A DNA stretch of 64,000 nucleotides from Actinomycetospora callitridis (GTDB lineage Bacteria > Actinomycetota > Actinomycetes > Mycobacteriales > Pseudonocardiaceae). The stretch is from contig NZ_JAQZAK010000013.1 of NCBI RefSeq assembly GCF_028737265.1, positions 1 to 64,000 on the forward strand, given 5' to 3'. Positions 26,816-36,500 of the stretch are shown piece by piece. Made by a program: the position numbers and the translations under genes. Under the pieces are notes generated by a model. The model did not search any database. It was not told where the DNA came from and saw only the letters and a list, made by a program, of their open reading frames with translations. How positions within the stretch are numbered: position 1 is the stretch's first letter; the number at the start of each line of letters is the position of its first letter.

Positions 26816-27571
26816 ATGCACGGGATGCTGCGCGGGGTGGTGGCCGTCGACGGCCCCTCCGGCACGGGCAAGTCGACCACCGCACGCGGGCTGGCGATGC
26901 GCCTGGACGCGCGCTACCTCGACACCGGGGCGATGTACCGCGCGGCGACGCTCGCGGTGCTGCGCTCCGACGTGCCGCTCGACGTCGCGAAGACGGCCGC
27001 CGAGGGCAACGACGACGTGGTCGCCGTGGCGCTCGGGGCCCGGGTGGAGCTCTCGACCGACCCCGCCGAGCCGCGTGTTCGCCTCGACGGTGAGGACGTG
27101 GACGCCGAGATCCGGGGCACGCAGGTGACCGCGGCGGTGTCCGCGGTCTCCGCGCTCACGGCCGTCCGCGAGCACCTGGTGGACGAGCAGCGGCGGATCG
27201 TCGCCGAGGTCGTCGAGGACGGCGGCGGGATCGTCGTCGAGGGCCGCGACATCGGCACCGTCGTGACGCCCGAGGCGGGCCTGAAGGTCTTCCTCACCGC
27301 CTCCGAGCTGGTCCGCGCGGGCCGGCGCGACGCGGAGAACACCGCCGCCGGACGGGCGGGAGCACCGGACACGCAGGCCGACCTCGCCCGTCGCGACCGG
27401 CTCGACTCCTCCCGCACGGCGTCCCCGCTGCGCCCCGCGGAGGACGCGGTCGAGGTCGACACCTCGACACTGGACATCGACGGCGTGCTCGCACGCCTGC
27501 AGGAACTGGCCGAGGACCGCGGACTGGTCACCGGCCTCGCCGACGCAGGAGTCGGCCACATAGGAGGATGA
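26816..27571 (+). CDS. cmk: Cytidylate kinase
   Basis: Phosphorylates CMP and dCMP with ATP. The protein has 251 residues. The P-loop is GPSGTGKSTTARGLA. The CMP-binding segment YLDTGAMYRA and the later VEGRDIGTVV follow. GGGAGG about 10 nt upstream supports the ATG at 26816; an ATG-less longer frame upstream has no signal. A CACAAT -10-like box lies about 50 bp upstream. Der begins 1 nt after the cmk stop. Confidence 0.93.
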   Translation: MHGMLRGVVAVDGPSGTGKSTTARGLAMRLDARYLDTGAMYRAATLAVLRSDVPLDVAKTAAEGNDDVVAVALGARVELSTDPAEPRVRLDGEDVDAEIRGTQVTAAVSAVSALTAVREHLVDEQRRIVAEVVEDGGGIVVEGRDIGTVVTPEAGLKVFLTASELVRAGRRDAENTAAGRAGAPDTQADLARRDRLDSSRTASPLRPAEDAVEVDTSTLDIDGVLARLQELAEDRGLVTGLADAGVGHIGG

Positions 27572-27572
27572 C

Positions 27573-28976
27573 GTGACGCAGGACCTGCCCGCTTCGCTGC
27601 TCGGCGAAGGCACGGGCGACCTGCCCGACGACGACGGAGCGCCGGTCCAGCCGGTGCTCGCCGTGGTCGGGCGCCCCAACGTGGGCAAATCGACGCTGGT
27701 GAACCGCATCCTGGGACGCCGCGAGGCCGTCGTCCAGGACGTCTCCGGCGTGACGCGCGACCGGGTGGCCTACGACGCCCTGTGGAACGGGCGGCGGTTC
27801 ACGCTGCTCGACACGGGCGGCTGGGAGCCCGGCGCGAAGGGCATGCAGGCCGCCATCTCGGCGCAGGCGGAGACGGCGATGGCCACAGCCGACGTCATCC
27901 TGCTCGTCGTCGACGGCCAGGTCGGCGCGACGGCGGTCGACGAGGCCGTGGCGCGCACGCTGCGCCGCTCGGACCGCCCGGTGATCCTGGCCGCGACCAA
28001 GGTGGACGACATGCGGGCCGAGGGCGAGCTCTCGGCCCTGTGGCGCCTCGGGCTCGGCGAGCCGCACCCCGTCTCGGGTCTGCACGGCCGCGGGTCGGGC
28101 GACCTGCTCGACCTGGTGCTCGAGGCCATGCCCGAGAGCCCCCGTGACGACGGCCTCCTGCTCGAGGGGGGGCCGCGACGGGTGGCGCTGGTCGGCAAGC
28201 CCAACGTCGGCAAGTCCAGCCTGCTCAACCAGCTCACCGGCGAGTCGCGCTCGGTGGTCGACTCGACCGCGGGCACGACCACCGACCCGGTCGACTCGCT
28301 CGTCGAGATCGACGGCGAGATGTGGAAGCTCGTCGACACCGCAGGCCTGCGGCGCAAGGTCGGCCAGGCGTCGGGCACCGAGTACTACGCCTCGCTGCGC
28401 ACGAAGGCCGCGATCGAGGCCGCCGAGGTCACGGTGCTGCTGCTCGACGCCTCGGAGCCGATCAGCGAGCAGGATCTCCGCGTGGCCTCCCAGGTCGCCG
28501 ACGCCGGCCGGGCCCTCGTGCTGGCCATGAACAAGTGGGATCTCGTCGACGACGACCGCCGCGACGCCATGGTCCGCGAGCTCGAGCGGGCACTCGTGCG
28601 CTTCCCCTGGGTCGAGCGGATCAACATCTCGGCGAAGACGGGGCGGTCGGTGCGCAAGCTCGCGCCCGCCATGCGCACCGCGCTGGAGAACTGGGACCGC
28701 CGCGTGCCCACCGGCCAGCTCAACCAGTGGCTCGCCGACATCGTCGCCGCGACGCCCCCGCCCGTGCGCGGCGGCAAGCAGCCGAAGATCCTCTACGCGA
28801 CGCAGGCGCAGAACCGGCCGCCGACGTTCGTGCTGTTCACCTCGGGCTTCCTCGAGGCCGGCTACCGGCGCTACCTCGAGCGCAAGCTGCGCGAGACGTT
28901 CCCGCTGACCGGCACCCCGGTGCAGATCAACGTGCGCGTCCGCGAGAAGGGGAAGCGCGGCGGGCGCGGACGCTGA
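27573..28976 (+). CDS. der: GTPase Der (EngA)
   Basis: A ribosome-assembly GTPase with two tandem G domains, 467 residues. The first P-loop is GRPNVGKST and the second is GKPNVGKSS. The switch segments DTGGWE and DTAGLRRK fit. The NKWD motif of G domain 2 is present (MNKWDLVDDD), while the first domain carries TKVD. The C-terminal KH-like domain ends in a basic tail. AGGAGG precedes the GTG start and overlaps the cmk end. Confidence 0.95.
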   Translation: MTQDLPASLLGEGTGDLPDDDGAPVQPVLAVVGRPNVGKSTLVNRILGRREAVVQDVSGVTRDRVAYDALWNGRRFTLLDTGGWEPGAKGMQAAISAQAETAMATADVILLVVDGQVGATAVDEAVARTLRRSDRPVILAATKVDDMRAEGELSALWRLGLGEPHPVSGLHGRGSGDLLDLVLEAMPESPRDDGLLLEGGPRRVALVGKPNVGKSSLLNQLTGESRSVVDSTAGTTTDPVDSLVEIDGEMWKLVDTAGLRRKVGQASGTEYYASLRTKAAIEAAEVTVLLLDASEPISEQDLRVASQVADAGRALVLAMNKWDLVDDDRRDAMVRELERALVRFPWVERINISAKTGRSVRKLAPAMRTALENWDRRVPTGQLNQWLADIVAATPPPVRGGKQPKILYATQAQNRPPTFVLFTSGFLEAGYRRYLERKLRETFPLTGTPVQINVRVREKGKRGGRGR

Positions 28977-29015
28977 TACATTTCCAGGACCAACACGTCC
29001 TGAGGAGTGATCGAC

Positions 29016-29591
29016 GTGCACGATCTCGGCCCTGCCGCACAGGAGATGGCCCGTCTGGTCGCTCTCGTGCCCGACGACCACCTCGACCGGCCCACCCCGT
29101 GCGGGACGTGGACGGTGCGCGACCTGCTCGGCCACCTGCTCGCCTTCAGTGCCCACTTCATCGGCGTCGCACGGCACGAGGCGGGGCAGGCGGGCGGGCC
29201 GCCCGCCGAGCTCCCGCCAGACTGGCGTGGTGTGGCCGACGCGCGCCTCGCCGACCTGGCCGCTGCGTGGCGCGAGCCGTCGGCGTGGGAGGGCGAGGGC
29301 AGTGCGGGCGGGCTGACGATGCCCCGGGCGCAGCTCGGTGTCGTGGCCAGCGAGGAGCTCGTGCTCCACGGGTGGGACCTCGCGCAGTCGATCGGCGCCG
29401 ACTTCACCGTCCGCGACGAGGACCTCGCGATCGTCGCGGAGTTCGTCGCCGGCTTCGAGCACGTCCCGCAGGAGGGCCGCGCGGGGCTCTACGGCCCGGT
29501 CGTCGAGCCGCGGGGTGCCGGCGAGCTCGATCGCGTGCTCACGCTCGCGGGCCGTGACCCGCAGCGGCCGGTGGCTGCCGGGGCCGGCTGA
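29016..29591 (+). CDS. TIGR03086 family (DinB-like, metal-binding) protein
   Basis: A protein of 191 residues in the mycothiol-dependent maleylpyruvate isomerase-like/TIGR03086 family. The conserved segment is RPTPCGTWTVRDLLGHLL, with the metal-ligand His in GHLL. A second His lies in ASEELVLHGWDLA. The GTG at 29016 is preferred over the one at 29007, because GAGGAG (29002-29007) then has an 8-nt spacing. Family members are thiol-dependent transferases or of unknown activity; the substrate cannot be read from the sequence. Confidence 0.8.
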   Translation: MHDLGPAAQEMARLVALVPDDHLDRPTPCGTWTVRDLLGHLLAFSAHFIGVARHEAGQAGGPPAELPPDWRGVADARLADLAAAWREPSAWEGEGSAGGLTMPRAQLGVVASEELVLHGWDLAQSIGADFTVRDEDLAIVAEFVAGFEHVPQEGRAGLYGPVVEPRGAGELDRVLTLAGRDPQRPVAAGAG

Positions 29592-29596
29592 GGTCT

Positions 29597-29618
29597 CCGG
29601 CACCGTGTTGCCGGTGCC
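29597..29618. terminator. Hairpin between convergent genes
   Basis: CCGGCA and TGCCGG flank a short loop just past the TIGR03086 gene stop and before the convergent luxR stop. GGCACC/GGTGCC offers an alternative stem. A short intrinsic terminator usable in both directions is plausible. No T-run is present. Confidence 0.35.
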
Positions 29619-29625
29619 CCGGTCG

Positions 29626-32250
29626 TCACGAGCGGCGTGACGGCACCACGGCGGCGGCGAGGGCGGCGCGGTCGGCGAGGCCGAGGCGGGTGCACGCGCG
29701 GTAGATGTGGCTCTCGACGGTGCGCACCGAGACGTGCAGGCGTGCCGCGATCTGACGGTTGGACAGGCCCTCGGCGGCCAGCACGGCCACCTCCCGCTCG
29801 CGGCTGCTGACCGGGAGAGGAGCCCGCGCCAGCGCGAGCGCCGGGGTGCTCGCGCCCTCGCAGCGCTCGGCCAGGGCGCCTGCCCGGTCCGCGGCGTCGC
29901 CGCCGAGCGCGAGTTGCCCCTGGTCGCGGGCAGCCCCCGCCGCGTGCGCCGCCGCGTCGGCCGCGGCCAGGAGGAGCCCGCACGCCTCCAGGTCGTCGGC
30001 CGCGGCGAGCAGGGCGTGCGGGTCCTGGGCGGCGAGACCGGCGGCGTGGACCGCGGCCGCTCGGGCGCGCGGGGTGCCGAGGGTCTCGGCGAGCGCCCGC
30101 AGCGGCGCCTCCTGGTCGCGGTCGCCGGCCCGCACGGCGGCGTGCCGGGCCACCAGCTCGAGCGCCCGCTGGCCACGGGACGCCGCGGTGACCGACAGGC
30201 GCCGGGCCGCGGCCACGGCCTCGTGTGCCGACCCGCGGGCCGCCGCGATCCAGACGTGGGCCAGGGCGGCGTCGCCCTCGTCGGCCCGGAGCACGGGGTG
30301 GCGGGTCTGCTCGCTGTGCCGGAGGGACTCCGCGGCACCGTCGGCGTCCCCGAGCTGGGCGCGCGCCTGGGCGATCATGGCGTGGAACCAGGCCGTCCAG
30401 CCGCCCCCGTGGCCGGGGAAGGTCGGGAGGATGCTCTCGAGCAGGCGCCGGGCCGTCGCGGCGCGACCGGCCTCCAGCGCGAGCCGCCCGTGGTAGAGCG
30501 CCGACCAGGTCGCCCCGTGCTGCCCGGGCAGGTCGTCCACCCAGGCGAGGCGCGCCGACGGCCCGTCGAGGACGCCCGAGTAGCCGGCGTCGAGGATCTC
30601 GGCGAAGCCGAGGTTGCCCAGCATCGCCCCGAGCTCCGGCGCCCGTCGTGCGGCGTCCATGCCCCGGGCCACGAGCTCGCGCACCCGGTCGCTCCGCCCG
30701 CCCGCGAAGGCCTCGCCGTAGGCCGCGGCCCAGCACGCCCAGGTCGACGTCTGCGGGGACGCGCCCGGCCGGTCGAGCGCCGAGGTCGCCGTCTCGATGC
30801 CCGGGCCGACGTCCCCGGAGCCGACCAGCAGCGCGGCGCGGAACGCGAGCGATTCGGGCAGCGGCGCGCCTGCGGCGTCGACGCCCTCGCGGTCCAGGAG
30901 GGCGCGCGCGTCGTCGCCCCGGTCGAGGATGAACATCAGGACGTGGGCGCGGGCGAGCACGGCGCGGGCCCGTTCGGCCTCGGTGGCCGCGGCCGCGGTG
31001 GCCGTGGCGAGGGCGGTCTCGGCCTCCTCGGCGCGCATCATCCAGGCGAGCAGGAAGCCGAGGCCGAGGTGCGCGTCGAACCCCCCGACCCCGTCCGCCG
31101 CGGCGCGCAGGAGGCGCTCGGCGAGCGCGAAGTCGGTCAGGTTCATCGCCTGTTCGGCGGCGAGCATCAGGAGCGTCGCGTCGGGCGGGGTGTCGCTGTC
31201 GAGGTCGAGGACGGCGCGCCGGAGATCGTCGCCGGCGCGCCGGGCCCCCGTGGCGCGCAGCGCGCGGGAGATCTCCCCGCGCAGCCGGCGCGCCCGCGGG
31301 ACGCTCAGCCGCGCCCGCGTCACCTCGCCGTAGAGGGGGTGGGCGAGATGCACCTCGGATCGGGCGCCCGCCGTGACCACCCTGATGAGCTCGCGTTCCG
31401 CGACACGCTCGACGTCGCCCGCCGTCGCCAGCTCGGTGAGCAGGCCCAGCCCGACGGGCTCCCCGAGGGCGACGAGGTCGAGCACGTGGCGCTCGCCCTC
31501 GTCGAGGGTCCCGATGCGCTCGACCAGCAGGTGCTCGAGTGCGGGGGAGAGGGCCACGGGACCGTGCCATTCCCAGTGGCCGTCGACGGCCACGAGACGC
31601 TGTGCCGCACGCTCGCCGTCGACGAGGTGCCGCAGCCACAGCACGTTGCCGAGCGTCGTGTCGTGCAGCCGTCGCTGGGCCCGGGCGTCGAGCGGGCCGC
31701 CCAGGGCGGCGCCCAGTAGGTCCGCGGCCTCGTCGGGGGCGAGCGGCTCCATCTCGACGCGCTCACCGACACCGTCCTTCCAGACGGCGGTGATCGCCTC
31801 CGGGCACGGCTCGCCGGTCCGGACGGTGAGGACCAGCCGGACCGCGTGCTCCACGGCGAGCTGGTGGACCAGCGTGGCGGAGACGTCGTCGAGCATGTGC
31901 GCGTCGTCGACGAGCAGCAGCATGCGCGGACCCTCGGCGCGCAGTGCCGCACCCACCCGGGCGAGGGCGGAGACGGCGCCGGTCTCGTCGTCGGCGTCCA
32001 GCCAGGGGGCGAACGCCCCCAGGGGCACCTCGCGGGACGACGCGGACGCCGTCGCGACCGCCACCGTCTCCTCCGTCGCCGCACGGGCGACGAGCTCGCG
32101 CGCCAACCGGCTCTTGCCCACCCCGGCGGCGCCGGCGACCACGACGACGCCGTCACGCTCGAGGAGCGACGCGACCGCCCGGAGCTCCGCGTCGCGTCCG
32201 GTGAACGGCCAGGCTCGACCGGGAGCGGGACGCGCGGGTCGGGGCACCAC
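29626..32250 (-). CDS. Large LuxR family (LAL-type) ATP-dependent regulator
   Basis: An 874-residue regulator. The N-terminal AAA-type NTPase has Walker A GAAGVGKSR at 40-48 and Walker B in RMLLLVDDAHML. The middle is a helical TPR-like region. The C-terminal LuxR helix-turn-helix is SSREREVAVLAAEGLSNRQIAARLHVS. Two GTG codons (32250 and 32247) follow GGAGG; either may start. The neighbours do not show a pathway that would identify its target. It is not closely similar to the other large LuxR protein at 13078-15708. Confidence 0.85.
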   Translation of the reverse strand: MVPRPARPAPGRAWPFTGRDAELRAVASLLERDGVVVVAGAAGVGKSRLARELVARAATEETVAVATASASSREVPLGAFAPWLDADDETGAVSALARVGAALRAEGPRMLLLVDDAHMLDDVSATLVHQLAVEHAVRLVLTVRTGEPCPEAITAVWKDGVGERVEMEPLAPDEAADLLGAALGGPLDARAQRRLHDTTLGNVLWLRHLVDGERAAQRLVAVDGHWEWHGPVALSPALEHLLVERIGTLDEGERHVLDLVALGEPVGLGLLTELATAGDVERVAERELIRVVTAGARSEVHLAHPLYGEVTRARLSVPRARRLRGEISRALRATGARRAGDDLRRAVLDLDSDTPPDATLLMLAAEQAMNLTDFALAERLLRAAADGVGGFDAHLGLGFLLAWMMRAEEAETALATATAAAATEAERARAVLARAHVLMFILDRGDDARALLDREGVDAAGAPLPESLAFRAALLVGSGDVGPGIETATSALDRPGASPQTSTWACWAAAYGEAFAGGRSDRVRELVARGMDAARRAPELGAMLGNLGFAEILDAGYSGVLDGPSARLAWVDDLPGQHGATWSALYHGRLALEAGRAATARRLLESILPTFPGHGGGWTAWFHAMIAQARAQLGDADGAAESLRHSEQTRHPVLRADEGDAALAHVWIAAARGSAHEAVAAARRLSVTAASRGQRALELVARHAAVRAGDRDQEAPLRALAETLGTPRARAAAVHAAGLAAQDPHALLAAADDLEACGLLLAAADAAAHAAGAARDQGQLALGGDAADRAGALAERCEGASTPALALARAPLPVSSREREVAVLAAEGLSNRQIAARLHVSVRTVESHIYRACTRLGLADRAALAAAVVPSRRS

Positions 32251-32324
32251 GGTCCTCCGGGGACGGAGTGGGGGAGCCCGAAAGTCTGCCGCAGCAGGCC
32301 CGAACGTGTGAAGCCAGGGTCAGC

Positions 32325-33839
32325 TCAACGGGGGAGCCGGCCCTCCAGCTCGGTGACCGTGGCCCGGGCGCCCCGCTCGTGCAGGGCGTCGAGGTGGGCC
32401 CGGTAGGCGCTCGTGAACCGCTCGTCGTCGATCAGGTCGCCGAAGAGGTCGCGGTCGGCGAGGAACGCCAGCGGCTCGTCGGGGTACCGGCGGGCGGCGG
32501 CGATGCGGTCCTCCGCGCGGCCGGTGTCGACGACCTCGATCGGCTCGCCCTGCTCGTCGACGCCCTCGGCGTAGCGGGCCCAGGCGGCGACGATCAGCGC
32601 CGAACGCTCGAGCTCGCCGTGTTGTCCCCCCTGGCTGTTCTGCAGATTGATCCGGATCACCGGCACCAGCCAGGTCGGGATGCGGTCGGAGCTCTCCGCG
32701 GCCAGCCGGGCGAGCGTGTCGCGGATTTCCGGGTTCGCGAAGCGCTCGATGAGCGTGGCCTTGTAGTCGTCGAGGTCGACACCGGGCACCGGCGCGAGCG
32801 TCGGCGTCGCCTCGCGGTCCATGTAGGCGCGGGTGAACCCGGCGAAGAGCTCGTCGCCCGCCACCTCGTGGGCGTAGCGGTATCCGGCGAGGTAGCCGAG
32901 GTAGGCGATGGCCTGGTGGCTCGCGTTGAGCAGGCGCAGCTTCATGAGCTCGTAGGGCTCGACGTCGTCGACGACCTGGACGCCGACGTCCTCGAACGGT
33001 GGGCGGCCGGCCGCGAACCGGTCCTCGAGCACCCACTGCGTGAACGGTTCGCAGACCACCGGCCAGGCGTCGACGATGCCGGTCGCGGCCTCGAGCTCCT
33101 CGCGGTCGGAGTCGGTGGTGCGCGGGGTGATCCGGTCGACCATGGAGTTGGGGAACGGGACGTTGCCCTCGATCCAGTCGGCGAGCTCGGGGTCCTTCCG
33201 CCGCGCGTAGGCGGTGATCATCGCGTGCGCCACGTGTCCGTTGCCCTGGATGTTGTCGCAGGACATCACGGTGAAGGGCCCCGTGCCGTCGTCGCGTCGA
33301 CGGCGCAGCGCCTCGACGATGTAGCCGAACGTCGTGCGCGGGGGAGTGCCGGGCTCGGCCGCGATGTCGGCCTGGATCGCCGGGTCGCGGTCGTCGAACT
33401 CCCCGGTGCTCGCGCTCTTGTGATAGCCGCCCTCGGTGACGGTGAGGCTGACGATCCGCGTCGCCGGGTCGGTCATGCGCTCGAGCACGGCGTCGGGATC
33501 CTCGGGGGCGTAGAGGTAGTCGACGATCGAGCCGATCACCTGCGCCTCGCGCCGGCCGTCGGCGTGCTTGAGCACGAGGGTGTAGAGGTCGTCCTGCGCC
33601 TCGGTGACCTCGGCCATCCTCTTGTCGGACTCGAGGACGCCGACCCCGCAGATGCCCCAGTCCAGGGCCTTGCCCTGCTGCATGAGCTGGTCGAGGTACA
33701 TCGCCTGGTGCGCCCGGTGGAACCCGCCCACCCCGAAGTGCACGATGCCGACCGACACCGCGCCGCGGTCGTAGGTCGGACCCGGGACATCCGCGGGCAG
33801 ATCGGCCAGGGTCGCCGCCGTCAGCGTCGTTGCAGCCAC
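32325..33839 (-). CDS. Mannitol dehydrogenase family protein
   Basis: NAD(P)-dependent polyol dehydrogenase of the long-chain mannitol-2-dehydrogenase family, 504 residues. Motifs include GVGGFHRAHQAMYLDQL, FTVMSCDNIQGNG, FPNSMVDRITPRT and the catalytic-Lys segment LMKLRLLNASHQAIAYLG. The substrate could be D-mannitol, D-arabinitol or sorbitol. The GTG at 33839 is chosen because the following residues (AATTLTAATLADLP) precede the conserved core by the usual length. No sugar transporter or kinase gene is adjacent. Confidence 0.88.
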   Translation of the reverse strand: MAATTLTAATLADLPADVPGPTYDRGAVSVGIVHFGVGGFHRAHQAMYLDQLMQQGKALDWGICGVGVLESDKRMAEVTEAQDDLYTLVLKHADGRREAQVIGSIVDYLYAPEDPDAVLERMTDPATRIVSLTVTEGGYHKSASTGEFDDRDPAIQADIAAEPGTPPRTTFGYIVEALRRRRDDGTGPFTVMSCDNIQGNGHVAHAMITAYARRKDPELADWIEGNVPFPNSMVDRITPRTTDSDREELEAATGIVDAWPVVCEPFTQWVLEDRFAAGRPPFEDVGVQVVDDVEPYELMKLRLLNASHQAIAYLGYLAGYRYAHEVAGDELFAGFTRAYMDREATPTLAPVPGVDLDDYKATLIERFANPEIRDTLARLAAESSDRIPTWLVPVIRINLQNSQGGQHGELERSALIVAAWARYAEGVDEQGEPIEVVDTGRAEDRIAAARRYPDEPLAFLADRDLFGDLIDDERFTSAYRAHLDALHERGARATVTELEGRLPR

Positions 33840-33883
33840 CCGGCCACTATGTCGTGCGACGACCCGTGCGCGCAGCGCTGCGG

Positions 33884-35395
33884 TCAGACCGGGCGGGTCG
33901 CCCGCCGCCGCAGCAGGCCGCGGCGGGGACGGACGCCGATCAGCCCGCTCCTCCCGTCCTCGATCAGCGACGCGACCGTCTCGGCGGCGTCCCGGCGGTT
34001 CATGCCGATGCCGCCACCGGGTCCGCGCTTGATCCAGCCCACCACGTAGGTGCCCGTGCGACCGTCCACCCGCCCCGCGTGGTGCGGGACGGTGCCGGTC
34101 TCCTCGTCGAACGGCAGGCCCGCGAGCGGACGTCCCCGGTGGCCGACCGCGCGCACGACGAGCCCCGCGCGCAGCTCGGTCGGCCCGTCCGGCCCGCCCA
34201 CCCGGATCCCGGCGACGTGCTCGTCGCCGAGCAGCGCCTCCGTCGGCGCATGGAACCGCAGGACGATCCGCCGACGCCCCCCGGTCGGCGGCACGTCCTC
34301 GGAGCGGACACGCCGCAGGCCCTGCAGCAGCGCCGCGTGGTCGCCGGGCGCCGCGGCGTCGATCGCCTCGCCCACCCGGGGGTCGTGGTCGTCGACGACG
34401 ACCTCGAGGTCGTCGCGGTGGCGCAGCGCGAGCAGCTCGCCGCGGGTGTACGCGGCGTGCTCCGGCCCGCGCCGCCCGAGCAGCACGACCTCGCGGACCC
34501 GGCTCGACCGCAGCCGCTCGAGGGCGGCCGGGGCGATGGCGCTGTCCGCGAGGCGCGCCGGGTCGGCGGTGAGCACCCGGGCGACGTCGAGCGCGACGTT
34601 GCCGGTGCCGACCACCGCGACCTGCTCCGCGCCCGCCCCGTCGACCGGGACGGCGCCGGCGCCGATCTCGGGGTGGCCGTTGTACCAGCCGACCACGGTC
34701 GTCGAGGGCAGGTTCCCGGCCAGCTCCTCGCCCGGCACACCGAGGGTCTTCGAGGTCGGCGCGCCGACTGCGTAGACGACGGCGTCGTGGCGACGGGCCA
34801 GCTCGTCGACCCCGACGTCGCTGCCGACGTCCGTGCCGAGACGCAGGCGCAGGCGGTGGTGGTCGTGGTAGCGGGCGAAGGACTCGCCGATGCGCTTGGT
34901 GTCCGGGTGGTCGGGCGCCACCCCGAACCGCACGAGACCGCCCGCGACCGGGAGCCGGTCGTAGAGCGTGACGCGGGCCGTGGTGTGCAGGAGCAGGTCC
35001 TGCACCGTGTACATCCCGGCGGGCCCGCTGCCGACCACCGCGACGTCGAGCTCCGGGAAGTCGGCCGGCAGCACGCGGTCGAACCGCACCGGGCCCCAGT
35101 CGTGGAAGAGCGGGGATCCCTCGGGCGGCCCGGCCGGCTCGGTGCCGGCGAAGTAGTCGGCGTTGATCGCCGGGTAGTCCGCGAGCGCACCGGTCAGCGA
35201 CTCGACGGGGTGGACCGCGTCGACCGGGCAGACCTCGGCGCACGCCCCGCAGTCGATGCACGTCCGCGGGTCGACGTAGAGCATGTCGGTGGTGCCGAAG
35301 TCGGGCTCGTCGGGCGTCGGGTGGATGCAGTTCACCGGGCACGCCGTCACGCACGAGGCGTCGGTGCAGCACAACTGCGTGATGGCGTAGGGCAT
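33884..35395 (-). CDS. Ferredoxin-NADP+ reductase with N-terminal ferredoxin domain (FprB-like)
   Basis: A protein of 503 residues. The N-terminal ferredoxin domain has Cys 46, 49, 52 and 56 (CIDCGACAEVC) and further Cys at 9, 10, 15, 19 and 23, giving a 7Fe/8Fe-type ferredoxin. The FAD-binding GSGPAGMYT lies at about 122-130, with a GTGNVALD NADP-binding loop later. It matches mycobacterial FprB (Rv0886) in architecture. It moves electrons between NADPH and a partner enzyme. The AurF-like diiron protein encoded 18 bp upstream on the same strand is the obvious candidate partner. Confidence 0.9.
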   Translation of the reverse strand: MPYAITQLCCTDASCVTACPVNCIHPTPDEPDFGTTDMLYVDPRTCIDCGACAEVCPVDAVHPVESLTGALADYPAINADYFAGTEPAGPPEGSPLFHDWGPVRFDRVLPADFPELDVAVVGSGPAGMYTVQDLLLHTTARVTLYDRLPVAGGLVRFGVAPDHPDTKRIGESFARYHDHHRLRLRLGTDVGSDVGVDELARRHDAVVYAVGAPTSKTLGVPGEELAGNLPSTTVVGWYNGHPEIGAGAVPVDGAGAEQVAVVGTGNVALDVARVLTADPARLADSAIAPAALERLRSSRVREVVLLGRRGPEHAAYTRGELLALRHRDDLEVVVDDHDPRVGEAIDAAAPGDHAALLQGLRRVRSEDVPPTGGRRRIVLRFHAPTEALLGDEHVAGIRVGGPDGPTELRAGLVVRAVGHRGRPLAGLPFDEETGTVPHHAGRVDGRTGTYVVGWIKRGPGGGIGMNRRDAAETVASLIEDGRSGLIGVRPRRGLLRRRATRPV

Positions 35396-35413
35396 GCCAG
35401 GTCCCCTCGTGTC

Positions 35414-36313
35414 CTAGAGGACGTGCGCAGCGCGGTAGATCGCCTTGGCCGGCGCGGTGAGCAGGCCCGCGGAGTCGAGGAACTCCATGAGGCCGGCGCA
35501 GCTCGAGCGGAGCAGGGCGCGGTGGTTCTGGTTGCGCTTGGCCTCGCGCTTCGCGCGCTTCGGGTCGAGGCCCGCGTTCTCGTAGACCTTGCCGTTCCAC
35601 ATGCTCGTGACGATGAAGAAGCCGGCGAAGGCGACCACGAGGGCGTTGAACTGCCGACGGGCCGCGCCCGCGCCCTGCAGCCGCTCGCGGGTCTCCTCGC
35701 GGGCGAAGCGCATGTGCCGCGCCTCTTCCACGACGTGGATGTTGTTGATCGTCCGCGCGAACGGGGCGACGCGCTCGTCGCGCATCCAGTCGCGCTGCAT
35801 GACGTCGAGGACCTCCTCGGCCACAAGGATCGCGGCGTAGGCGGCCTCGCCCCGGGCGAGGGTCTTGAACACGCGCCCGCCCTCGACCACGTACCGCGGC
35901 GGGCGGTACGCCGGCGCACCGAGCTTCTTCGCGCCGCGCGCGAACATGATCGAGTGCCGGCACTCGTCCGCGACCTCGGTGAGCGCCCACTGGAACGCGG
36001 GGTCCGTCGGGTCCTTCGCGTAGAAGTCCCGGATCACCATCTGCTGCAGGATCATCTCGAACCAGATGCCGGTGCTCGCGACCGACGCCGCCTCCTGGCG
36101 GGTCAGGGCCGCACGCTGCTCCTCGGTCATCTCGTCCCAGTAGGACGTGCCGTAGAGCGTGCTCCACTCCGGGCTGGCCCCGTGGTGCAGCGGGTCGACC
36201 GGGCTGTCCCAGTCCACCTCGCGCACCGGGTCGTAGGAGAGCTGGTCGGACGAGTCGAGCAGCCGTGTCGCGACGTCCGCCCGGTGCGAGAGGTCCTTCT
36301 CTGCGGTCGTCAT
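35414..36313 (-). CDS. AurF-like diiron oxygenase
   Basis: A protein of 299 residues of the p-aminobenzoate N-oxygenase (AurF) type. Helical iron-ligand motifs are visible: Glu86, E117xxH120 (ADECRH), Glu166/167 and E197xxH200 (EEARH). AurF-type enzymes oxidise amines or other organic substrates with O2 at a diiron centre and need external electrons. GGAGGAGATC precedes the ATG. It forms an operon with the ferredoxin reductase. No substrate can be named. Confidence 0.85.
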   Translation of the reverse strand: MTTAEKDLSHRADVATRLLDSSDQLSYDPVREVDWDSPVDPLHHGASPEWSTLYGTSYWDEMTEEQRAALTRQEAASVASTGIWFEMILQQMVIRDFYAKDPTDPAFQWALTEVADECRHSIMFARGAKKLGAPAYRPPRYVVEGGRVFKTLARGEAAYAAILVAEEVLDVMQRDWMRDERVAPFARTINNIHVVEEARHMRFAREETRERLQGAGAARRQFNALVVAFAGFFIVTSMWNGKVYENAGLDPKRAKREAKRNQNHRALLRSSCAGLMEFLDSAGLLTAPAKAIYRAAHVL

Positions 36314-36343
36314 GATCTCCTCCAAGCCGTACCGCGGGTCACT

Positions 36344-36380
36344 GTTACCTGCGGTTAGTGATACCCAAGGTAGCGGTAAC
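36344..36380. promoter_or_regulatory. Tandem GGTA-half-site inverted repeats upstream of the diiron operon
   Basis: Two dyads are adjacent. TTACC-TGC-GGTTA (36345-36357) has one mismatch, and TACC-CAA-GGTA (36362-36372) is perfect. A further GGTAAC completes an outer repeat with GTTACC. They lie 30-65 bp upstream of the AurF-like start. The arrangement resembles an operator of a TetR- or GntR-type repressor. The regulator is not identified. Confidence 0.45.
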
Positions 36381-36500
36381 ACCATGTCCGGCTGTGCCCA
36401 CGTGTGACCGCCGTCATGGGGACGCCGATCACGCGGGGAGGAGGCGTTCGGGGACCGCCTCAGCTCAGGGGCGGGGCCGGGCCGGGGGAGCGCCGTGGGG

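Noticed and set aside
32325..36167. 1280-residue minus-strand frame
   Set aside because: It joins shadow sequence of the diiron and reductase genes to the true mannitol dehydrogenase, which starts at 33839.
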